Origin: CAYQAE01 sp964415445 [NCBI: uncultured archaeon]
Lineage (GTDB): Archaea > CAYQAE01
NCBI GenBank assembly: GCA_964415445.1
Contig: CAYQAE010000101.1
Span: forward strand, 1 to 5,513
DNA length: 5,513 nt
Direction of reading: 5' to 3'
In this document: positions 1-4,152 of the stretch, one piece after another
Layout: each line of letters starts with the position of its first letter
How positions within the stretch are numbered: position 1 is the first letter of the stretch
Notes under the pieces: generated by a model
What the model saw: only the letters and a program-made list of their open reading frames with translations
What the model was told of the DNA's origin: nothing
The model's database searches: none
Position numbers and translations under genes: made by a program

Positions 1-2
1 GT

Positions 3-18
3 CGAAAATATTTAAATA
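3..18 (+). promoter_or_regulatory. Possible distal TATA/BRE element upstream of the 82-aa gene
   Basis: The sequence CGAAAATATTTAAATA resembles an archaeal BRE (CGAAA) followed by an A/T-only TATA box. Transcription would be expected about 25 bp downstream, near position 40, leaving a leader of about 70 nt before the ATG at 109. A second candidate lies closer to the gene, at 61-77. AT-rich DNA gives many chance matches, so this is a candidate only. Confidence 0.3.
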
Positions 19-60
19 AATTTCTATAAGAAAACTTGTTTATCTACAGAGCCTTACTAT

Positions 61-77
61 GAAAAAGTTTTAATATA
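61..77 (+). promoter_or_regulatory. Candidate TATA/BRE promoter of the small-protein/protease pair
   Basis: GAAAAAG (BRE-like) is followed by TTTTAATATA. A start about 25 bp downstream would fall near 97-100, just at the GGTGG ribosome-binding site (99-103), giving a very short leader. GGTGG lies 5 nt before the ATG at 109 and supports that start. If transcription really began here, the SD would sit at the extreme 5' end, so the distal box at 3-18 may be used instead. Confidence 0.35.
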
Positions 78-108
78 ATGGTATCATGTTATTTTTATGG
101 TGGTTTAG

Positions 109-357
109 ATGGAAAAAAATGTTCTTCAAAAAGAGATTGATTATTTTAGATCTAATCTTGATGAGCTTTTAGGAAAAGCAAAGAATCAATATGCTTTAAT
201 ATATGGCGAAGAGCTTGTAGATACATTTAAATCCAAAAAAGATGCTATTAAACGAGGATATGAGTTATTTGGAAATGCACCTTTCTTAGTAAAGCTGATC
301 ACAGATGTTGAAAACATACTAAACTTCACATCAAATTTACTTGTGCATACAAGATAA
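109..357 (+). CDS. Small conserved-type protein upstream of a retropepsin-like protease (DUF5678-like)
   Basis: This is an 82-aa soluble protein with no signal peptide or membrane segment. The N-terminus (residues 1-25) looks like an amphipathic helix. Residues 28-64 contain a pattern, YALIYGEELVDTF followed by a helix and GYELFGNAPFLVKLI, that I recognise from small proteins of the DUF5678 type often encoded next to predicted retropepsin-like proteases. That match is from memory of the pattern, not from a search. The C-terminus ends in a hydrophobic stretch, ILNFTSNLLVH. The ATG is supported by GGTGG 5 nt upstream. The stop is 11 bp before the protease start, so the two are almost certainly co-transcribed. 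It may be a substrate, partner or regulator of the protease; nothing in the sequence decides which. The biochemical function is unknown. Confidence 0.8.
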   Translation: MEKNVLQKEIDYFRSNLDELLGKAKNQYALIYGEELVDTFKSKKDAIKRGYELFGNAPFLVKLITDVENILNFTSNLLVHTR

Positions 358-368
358 AGTGAGTATAA

Positions 369-800
369 ATGCCTTCTTTTACATCACAAATACCTAATTT
401 GCAGTTAACAGGTCCAATTGTAGAAGTAAACGTGTCACCGCCAAGGACACTTATTGAAATTTTAAAAAAGAAAAAACAAAATATACCTCAACCCCAAAAA
501 GTACTAGCAATGATAGATACTGGAGCAACAAGTAGCGTGTTAAGACCAGATATTATTGAGAAGATAGGATTAAATCCAATAGGTTCGGTCAAAATCAATA
601 CACCATCATCAACAGGTCTAGACTGTTATCAATATCAAGCGACCGTCCATTTTCCAAATAATGTTGCAGTGGAAACATCGGACTTAATTGGGGCATCTTT
701 ACAAGGTCAGCACATTCAATGTCTGATAGGAAGAGATGTTTTACGACATAGTGTGTTTATTTACAATGGATATGCTCAAGAAATCACATTTAGCCTATAA
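369..800 (+). CDS. Retropepsin-like aspartic protease, single domain
   Basis: This 143-aa protein has the two hallmarks of a retroviral-type aspartic protease fold. The catalytic loop MIDTGATSSVL has Asp50-Thr51-Gly52-Ala53, and a second hydrophobic-hydrophobic-Gly element, CLIGRDVL (residues 118-125), has Gly121. Only one DTG motif is present, so, as in retropepsins, an active site would require a homodimer with one Asp from each chain. Residues 15-48 (GPIVEVNV and a basic segment rich in Lys) would form the first strands. No signal peptide or membrane anchor is seen, so it probably acts in the cytoplasm. The ATG follows a weak AGTGAG site and starts 11 bp after the upstream small gene. Substrate and role are unknown; proteolysis of a specific partner is an inference. 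The catalytic motif appears intact, so this is not an obvious pseudogene. The location beside a conserved ribosomal operon suggests an inserted accessory unit. Confidence 0.85.
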   Translation: MPSFTSQIPNLQLTGPIVEVNVSPPRTLIEILKKKKQNIPQPQKVLAMIDTGATSSVLRPDIIEKIGLNPIGSVKINTPSSTGLDCYQYQATVHFPNNVAVETSDLIGASLQGQHIQCLIGRDVLRHSVFIYNGYAQEITFSL

Positions 801-924
801 AGTTTTCCACCCATTCGTTCTCGTCAAATTCTCTGTGTATCCATATTGTATCCTCTGTTCATTGCAACTTCAACTAATAAATTTGATTTAATATTATCAT
901 AATGACTTCCATTTTTGACCTATA

Positions 925-941
925 ATGATACTTCGTATCAT
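925..941. repeat. Perfect 7-bp inverted repeat with 3-nt loop
   Basis: ATGATAC, loop TTC, then GTATCAT. The arms pair perfectly but do not extend further. No T-run follows on either strand, so it is not a convincing bacterial-style terminator. It lies inside the disrupted minus-strand reading region, between the first and second coding-like fragments. Confidence 0.5.
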
Positions 942-972
942 ACTCTCAGTATCCTTTTCTTTCCCTTAATTT

Positions 973-1089
973 TTAAATTTTATAATACTGACCAACTAAC
1001 TCTTTTTGACTATTTTCTACTTTAGTATCCTCTAGATCATTTTCAGAATCGTCTTTTATTATATCTTTGAACCAATTGGCAATTTTCAT
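973..1089 (-). CDS. Hypothetical 38-aa acidic protein or N-terminal remnant
   Basis: ATG at 1089-1087 opens a 38-codon frame ending in TAA at 975-973. The product starts MKIANWFKDIIKDD and is then very acidic (SENDLEDTKVEN), with a C-terminal GQYYKI. A perfectly palindromic TATA box TTTATATAAA sits about 22-31 nt upstream of the ATG, preceded on that strand by CAAAAAG. This is the spacing expected for an archaeal leaderless transcript, and no SD is visible. It could be a real short protein or, as I think slightly more likely, the surviving N-terminus of the decayed gene described at 790-1089. The function is unknown. Confidence 0.35.
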   Translation of the reverse strand: MKIANWFKDIIKDDSENDLEDTKVENSQKELVGQYYKI

Positions 1090-1110
1090 TATATATATTT
1101 AGGATGATCG

Positions 1111-1120
1111 TTTATATAAA
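1111..1120 (-). promoter_or_regulatory. Strong TATA box, minus strand, for the 38-codon ORF
   Basis: On the minus strand the sequence reads GCAAAAAGTTTATATAAA. This is an A-rich BRE-like segment directly followed by an ideal archaeal TATA box, centred about 26 nt upstream of the ATG at 1089. That distance places the transcription start at or next to the ATG, typical of leaderless archaeal messages. Because the box is palindromic it could also act on the + strand, but the BRE-like side and the spacing favour the minus strand. Confidence 0.5.
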
Positions 1121-1148
1121 CTTTTTGCTATTTTGTGGAAACTTTTAC

Positions 1149-1163
1149 TAAAATGTTTATACA
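1149..1163 (+). promoter_or_regulatory. Distal promoter candidate of the rps13 operon
   Basis: ACTAAAATG..TTTATACA resembles a BRE plus TATA box (TATA part 1156-1163). A start about 25 bp downstream, near 1185, would give a leader of roughly 75-80 nt that includes the C-run at 1191-1196. It competes with a nearer candidate at 1205-1219. Confidence 0.35.
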
Positions 1164-1204
1164 AAAGTGCTGATAGACCAAGGAGAGCTGCCCCCCAAAC
1201 CCAA

Positions 1205-1219
1205 ACAAAAGTTTAAAAA
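1205..1219 (+). promoter_or_regulatory. Proximal promoter candidate of the rps13 operon
   Basis: ACAAAAG (BRE-like) is directly followed by TTTAAAAA at 1212-1219. Transcription would start near 1241, leaving a leader of about 20 nt that contains the AGGTGA site at 1250-1255. This geometry fits a short-leader, SD-led archaeal message well. The box is less perfect than a canonical TTTATATA. Confidence 0.4.
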
Positions 1220-1249
1220 ATAAAGCCAAAACGCATCCTTATAGTGTGT

Positions 1250-1255
1250 AGGTGA
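1250..1255 (+). promoter_or_regulatory. Ribosome-binding site that fixes the TTG start of rps13
   Basis: AGGTGA matches the archaeal anti-SD (GGAGGTGA family) and lies 7 nt before TTG at 1263. This supports the TTG start, because no ATG gives the full conserved S13 N-terminus. Confidence 0.75.
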
Positions 1256-1262
1256 CATTTAA

Positions 1263-1709
1263 TTGGCAGAAGATTTAAAAGAAATTATTAGAATTCAAAG
1301 CACAGATATAAAAGGAGATAAAAGCTTATTATATGGATTAACTAGCGTTAAAGGAATTGGAAGTATGTTTTCTAACGCTATCTTACATGTTGCCAATATT
1401 GATAAAAATAGGCAAGCTGGAACATTGAATGATGATGAAATAGCTAAAATTGAAGATATTATATCAAATCCCAAAAAATACAATATTCCAACCTGGATGT
1501 TAAATCGCAGAAGAGATTATACTACAGGTGAAGATAAGCACACTACTTCAAATGATCTTATTATGTATCTAAGAGAAGATATCATGAGACTTAGAAGAAT
1601 TAGAGCTTATCGAGGTATAAGGCACGAGAGAGGTCTAAAAGTTCGTGGACAGAGAACTAAATGTACTGGAAGATATGGATTAATGGTAGGAGTTAAAAAG
1701 AAACGATAG
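1263..1709 (+). CDS. rps13: 30S ribosomal protein S13 (uS13)
   Basis: This is a 148-aa small-subunit head protein that contacts 16S rRNA, the P-site tRNA and the large subunit. The length is normal for the archaeal form. The N-terminal helix-two-turn-helix part includes LLYGLTSVKGIGSMFSNAIL (residues 22-41). Residues 99-117 carry the Arg-rich helix, and residues 118-137 the highly conserved stretch GIRHERGLKVRGQRTKCTGR. The basic tail GVKKKR ends the protein. The start is TTG, chosen because AGGTGA lies 7 nt upstream and the reading MAEDLKEIIR matches the expected N-terminus. It is the first gene of the rps13-rps4-rps11-rpoD operon. Its stop codon overlaps the ribosome-binding site of rps4, so the two are probably translationally coupled. 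Confidence 0.97.
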   Translation: MAEDLKEIIRIQSTDIKGDKSLLYGLTSVKGIGSMFSNAILHVANIDKNRQAGTLNDDEIAKIEDIISNPKKYNIPTWMLNRRRDYTTGEDKHTTSNDLIMYLREDIMRLRRIRAYRGIRHERGLKVRGQRTKCTGRYGLMVGVKKKR

Positions 1710-1713
1710 GTGA
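1708..1713 (+). promoter_or_regulatory. Ribosome-binding site of rps4, overlapping the rps13 stop
   Basis: AGGTGA again lies 7 nt before a TTG start (1721). Its first two bases are the last two of the rps13 TAG stop, so a ribosome finishing rps13 stands on the site. It is the same motif and spacing as at rps13. Confidence 0.75.
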
Positions 1714-1720
1714 AATATAA

Positions 1721-2284
1721 TTGGGTCATCCTAAGAGAATCAGAAAAAAATACAATAAACCATCTCATCCTTGGCAAAAATTACGTATAGATGAAGAGAG
1801 AGAATTAAAAAGAAAATTTGGACTTAAAAATAAAAAAGAAATTTGGAAAGCAGAATCAAGATTAAGAAAAATCAGAAGACAAGCTAGACATTTATTAGCC
1901 CAAGAAGGGAGTCAAGCTGATATTGAATCAAAACAATTACTTGATAGATTAGACCGATATGGAATAGCTCCATCAGGCATATCATTAGGTGACGTTTTAT
2001 CTTTATCAATTCAAGATATCCTAAAGAGGAGGTTGCAAAGCTTAGTTCTTGAGAAGGGATTAGCTAAGAGCGCAAAACAAGCTAGACAATTTATAATCCA
2101 AGGCCATATTACGCTAGATGGAAGGAGAATTACTGTTCCATCTTATTTAATTAGAAAAGAAGAGGAAGAAGTAATTAGTTTTAATGAATATTCACCAATA
2201 GCAGATGAATCACACCCTATGAGGATTCAAAAAGTAGAAGAAGTAAAAGAAGAGGTAAGAGAGGACAATGGCAAAGAAAAATAA
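1721..2284 (+). CDS. rps4: 30S ribosomal protein S4 (uS4)
   Basis: This 187-aa primary 16S rRNA-binding protein is involved in 30S assembly and decoding fidelity. Archaeal features are visible. The N-terminus [18 protein letters not shown] is typical of archaeal/eukaryotic S4/S9e. A basic helical segment follows (residues 25-58). The S4 RNA-binding domain spans about residues 102-155 ([20 protein letters not shown], then [21 protein letters not shown]). There are no cysteines, so there is no N-terminal zinc finger. The C-terminal tail (171-187) is charged and Glu/Lys-rich. The start is TTG with AGGTGA 7 nt upstream; the N-terminus begins exactly where the family does. The gene overlaps rps11 by 17 nt, which codes for the charged tail. 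The overlap and shared transcript suggest coupled synthesis. Confidence 0.97.
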   Translation: MGHPKRIRKKYNKPSHPWQKLRIDEERELKRKFGLKNKKEIWKAESRLRKIRRQARHLLAQEGSQADIESKQLLDRLDRYGIAPSGISLGDVLSLSIQDILKRRLQSLVLEKGLAKSAKQARQFIIQGHITLDGRRITVPSYLIRKEEEEVISFNEYSPIADESHPMRIQKVEEVKEEVREDNGKEK

Positions 2285-2666
2285 GATAAAATGGGGAATT
2301 TGTCATATTTTGTCATCGTTTAATAATACGATTATTCATGTAACTGATATTACAGGTGCAGAGACTATAACTTCATGGTCTGGTGGAAAAGTAGTTAAAG
2401 CAGATCGTCATGAAGCATCGCCTTATGCAGCAATGAAAGCTGCAGCTAAAGCTGCAGATGAGCTAAAAACTAAAGGGATTGTAAATTTACATATAAAAGT
2501 TCGAGCACCAGGGGGACATGGACAAAAAACACCTGGCCAAGGCGCACAGGCTGCAATAAGGTCACTAGCTCGAGCTGGTATAAAAATAGGTCAAATTGAA
2601 GATGTAACACCTATACCTCATGATGGAACTCGAAGACCAGGAGGAAGAAGAGGGAGAAGAGTTTAG
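2268..2666 (+). CDS. rps11: 30S ribosomal protein S11 (uS11)
   Basis: This 132-aa protein of the 30S platform lies near the mRNA exit and contacts helix 23/24 of 16S rRNA. Conserved features are [12 protein letters not shown] (16-27), the Ala-rich helix around 54-63, [19 protein letters not shown] (78-96) and the basic C-terminal signature [18 protein letters not shown] (115-132). The length is standard for archaea. The ATG at 2268 lies inside the rps4 reading frame. Purine-rich GAGGT (2252-2256) and GAGGA (2261-2265) precede it, so the exact SD is unclear. The stop TAG directly abuts the rpoD ATG with no gap, which suggests termination-reinitiation between the two. Confidence 0.97.
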   Translation: MAKKNKIKWGICHILSSFNNTIIHVTDITGAETITSWSGGKVVKADRHEASPYAAMKAAAKAADELKTKGIVNLHIKVRAPGGHGQKTPGQGAQAAIRSLARAGIKIGQIEDVTPIPHDGTRRPGGRRGRRV

Positions 2667-3452
2667 ATGGAAATAGAAGTATTAAAGAAAGGCAGATTTG
2701 AATTAAAATTATTAATAAAAGGTATAAGTAATATTTATGCTAATACACTTAGGCGAATTTGTATCTCAGAAGTTCCTACTTTGGCTGTAGATACAGTTAT
2801 GTTTAATGAAAATAATTCTGCAATGTTTGATGAGATACTATCTCACAGATTAGGACTTCTACCGCTAAAGACAGATCTAGATATATTAGTACCTCGCAGC
2901 AGATGTAGTTGTGAATTTGGATGTCCTAATTGCACAGTAATATATAAATTAGATAAAAAAGGTCCAGCTACAGTTTATTCAAAAGATTTAATTTCAGATC
3001 ACCCTGAACTAATCCCAGTTGAGGGAAATGTGCCCTTAACTAAATTAACAGAAAATCAAGAAATAAGTCTGCAAGCCTTTGCAGTATTAGGGATTGCAAA
3101 ACATCATGCTAAATGGCAGCCTGCGATATGTTCATATAAAAATGTACCATCTATTGAAGTATCAGATGAATGCGATCAATGTAAAAAATGCATAGAAGAA
3201 TGTCCCAAAAAATTATTTAAAATAAAAGATAATAAAGTTGCAGTTGAAGATGTAAATAGCTGCACACTTTGTAAAGCTTGCCAAGAAGCATGTCCAAAAG
3301 ATGCAATAGATGTAGATTACATCAAAGATTCATTTGTATTCAAAATTGAAAGTTTCGGAAGTCTATATGCTAAAAATGTATTTATGAAAGCTTTAGAGGT
3401 ATTAGATGAAAAAGCTGATGGATTTTCTGAGGCACTAAAGAAAGTAAAATAG
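2667..3452 (+). CDS. rpoD: RNA polymerase subunit D (RpoD/Rpo3) with two [4Fe-4S] motifs
   Basis: This 261-aa archaeal counterpart of Rpb3 and bacterial alpha dimerises with subunit L and starts polymerase assembly. Residues 1-65 carry the alpha-like fold, with ISNIYANTLRRICISEVPTL and LSHRLGLLPL. Residues 80-89 form the Rpb3-type zinc motif C80-x-C82-x3-C86-x2-C89. An inserted ferredoxin-like domain (about 165-216) carries two complete cluster motifs: C169-x2-C172-x2-C175-x3-C179-P and C199-x2-C202-x2-C205-x3-C209-P. Residues 219-250 complete the dimerisation fold (FVFKIESFGSL). D subunits vary between lineages in having two, one or no clusters; here all eight ligands are present. The cluster is known to support D-L stability in family members, so polymerase assembly may depend on Fe-S supply. 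The ATG directly follows the rps11 stop, with AGGGAG at 2651-2656. It is the last gene of the operon. Confidence 0.97.
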   Translation: MEIEVLKKGRFELKLLIKGISNIYANTLRRICISEVPTLAVDTVMFNENNSAMFDEILSHRLGLLPLKTDLDILVPRSRCSCEFGCPNCTVIYKLDKKGPATVYSKDLISDHPELIPVEGNVPLTKLTENQEISLQAFAVLGIAKHHAKWQPAICSYKNVPSIEVSDECDQCKKCIEECPKKLFKIKDNKVAVEDVNSCTLCKACQEACPKDAIDVDYIKDSFVFKIESFGSLYAKNVFMKALEVLDEKADGFSEALKKVK

Positions 3453-3454
3453 AA

Positions 3455-3832
3455 CTATTTTTTATTTTTATAATCTTCAATAGCTGCATGAAGTGCATCT
3501 ACTGCTAAATTAGAACAATGCATCTTAACTTTAGGAAGACCATCTAGAGATTCTGCTATTATATCCCTAGTTAATTTTAGAGCGTCATTTATATGTTTTC
3601 CTTTTGCAATCTCTGTGGTAATACTAGATGATGCAATAGCCGCGGCACAGCCAAAAGTTTTGAATTTTATATCTTCAATTATATCATCTTTTACTTTTAT
3701 ATAGATCCACATCTCATCTCCGCATTTAAGATTGCCAACTTTTCCTATACCATCTGCATCATTGATCTCACCAATATTTTTTGGGTTTGTGAAGTGATCC
3801 ATTACTTTTTGACTATACATATTTAGATCCAT
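3455..3832 (-). CDS. iscU: IscU/NifU-type Fe-S cluster assembly scaffold
   Basis: This 125-aa single-domain scaffold builds a [2Fe-2S] cluster from iron and persulfide sulfur and passes it to apo-proteins. All ligand positions of the family are visible: Cys37 and Asp39 in GNLKCGDE, Cys62 in KTFGCAAAIASS, and His105-Cys106 in KVKMHCSN. The usual Pro before the first Cys is replaced (GNLKCGD rather than GNP-x-CGD). The length equals bacterial IscU, without the C-terminal Nfu domain of NifU. The expected partner IscS is not in the window. The start is either the ATG at 3832 or Met5 (MYSQKVMDHF) at 3820, which is closer to the family start; neither has a clear SD. A TATA-like TATATATTAA about 25 bp upstream of 3832 favours the first ATG as a leaderless start. 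It is convergent with rpoD, with 2 bp between stops. Confidence 0.95.
   Translation of the reverse strand: MDLNMYSQKVMDHFTNPKNIGEINDADGIGKVGNLKCGDEMWIYIKVKDDIIEDIKFKTFGCAAAIASSSITTEIAKGKHINDALKLTRDIIAESLDGLPKVKMHCSNLAVDALHAAIEDYKNKK
3458..3469 (+). terminator. T-rich transcription terminator candidate after rpoD
   Basis: ATTTTTTATTTTTA-like sequence begins 6 bp after the rpoD stop. Archaeal polymerase terminates at T-rich tracts without needing a hairpin. The tract lies within the last codons (Asn-Lys-Lys) of the convergent iscU, so the two genes share this short 3' region. Confidence 0.5.
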
Positions 3833-3866
3833 CTTGAGTTAAAATTAATAAATTAATATATATGAT
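3833..3866. promoter_or_regulatory. Short A/T-only divergent promoter region
   Basis: Only 29 bp separate the iscU ATG (3832) from the ATG of the membrane protein gene (3862), and the stretch 3839-3863 is almost entirely A and T. On the minus strand TATATATTAA is centred about 25 bp before the iscU ATG, the right distance for a leaderless message. For the + strand gene the candidates (TTAAAATTAATA, 3839-3850) are closer than ideal to the ATG at 3862, which is one reason to consider the TTG at 3883 as its start. Confidence 0.45.
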
Positions 3867-4149
3867 ACAATTGAGGTTAAAGTTGGTATCTAAAAAAAGA
3901 AATAAATTTGGAAAAGTAATGTATCCTGTTGTAATATTCTTCTTAATTATTACTTTAATTTCTTGGTATATAACATTGCGAGGACTAATTTCTGGAGGGT
4001 TTGGTGGAGTAATAATCTTAATTATATTTTTGCCCATTTCATTTTTACTAACTGTAATTACTTTGAGTTTATTTGGTTCATATATGGTTGGAGGTAAAAA
4101 AAAGCAGAGAAAATATGAATCTAATGTTGAGATAGTTTATGAAGAATAA
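3862..4149 (+). CDS. Small two-helix integral membrane protein, unknown function
   Basis: This is a 95-aa protein with two strongly hydrophobic segments, about residues 21-39 and 48-73, separated by a Gly-rich turn (RGLISGGFGG). Basic clusters flank them on the outer sides: KKRNKFGK at 11-18 and KKKQRK at 79-84. By the positive-inside rule both ends should face the cytoplasm, as a helical hairpin. An acidic tail, NVEIVYEE, follows. I recognise no family. The start is uncertain: ATG at 3862 lacks an SD, whereas in-frame TTG at 3883 has GAGGT at 3873-3877, 5 nt upstream, and would give an 88-aa protein starting at VSKKRNK. TTG starts are used elsewhere here. The gene is divergent from iscU and convergent with SepCysS (3 bp between stops), so it appears to be its own transcription unit. 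Confidence 0.7.
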   Translation: MIQLRLKLVSKKRNKFGKVMYPVVIFFLIITLISWYITLRGLISGGFGGVIILIIFLPISFLLTVITLSLFGSYMVGGKKKQRKYESNVEIVYEE

Positions 4150-4152
4150 ACC

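Larger units (their letters stand above)
790..1089 (-). pseudogene. Possible decayed small gene, frame disrupted
   Basis: Read on the minus strand, this region holds three coding-like pieces. The first is a 38-codon ORF from the ATG at 1089 (MKIANWFKDIIKDDSEN...). The second is a 31-codon open stretch at 919-827 in another frame, including HYDNIKSNLLVEVAMNRGYN. The third is a 22-codon stretch at 858-793 that is back in the first frame, including IWIHREFDENEWVENFIG, followed by TAA at 792-790. The pieces are in order and the amino-acid composition is protein-like, rich in Asp, Glu, Asn and Trp. Two frameshifts plus the internal stops would join them into a protein of about 100 aa. The end overlaps the last 11 bp of the convergent protease gene. 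No family is recognised. Chance cannot be excluded, because each piece is short. Confidence 0.33.
801..1262. other. 462-bp stretch without an intact sizeable gene
   Basis: This gap lies between the protease stop and the rps13 start. Positions 801-1089 look like remains of a minus-strand gene, described separately. Positions 1111-1120 hold the matching minus-strand TATA box. Positions 1149-1222 contain two + strand promoter candidates for the ribosomal operon, and 1250-1255 the rps13 ribosome-binding site. A run of six C residues at 1191-1196 stands out in otherwise AT-rich DNA; I have no explanation for it. I see no tRNA, rRNA, CRISPR or insertion-sequence ends. Confidence 0.7.

Noticed and set aside
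1-800. Retroelement or transposon carrying the retropepsin-like gene
   Set aside because: No reverse transcriptase, integrase, transposase, terminal repeats or target duplications are visible in the window.
925-941. Hairpin as an intrinsic terminator for the protease unit
   Set aside because: It is 125 bp past the stop and has no following T-run on either strand, and archaeal termination does not rely on hairpins.
1165-1200. Possible C/D-box or other small RNA near CTGATAG and the C-run
   Set aside because: No proper RUGAUGA/CUGA pair, terminal stem or compact fold can be made; no tRNA arms either.
1295-1483. 62-codon open frame on the minus strand
   Set aside because: It lies wholly inside rps13, a certain gene on the other strand, and has no promoter or family resemblance.
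3813-4037. 74-codon open frame on the minus strand
   Set aside because: It is antisense to the two-helix membrane protein and overlaps the iscU start. Its PPNPPEIS stretch is merely the complement of the Gly-rich turn.
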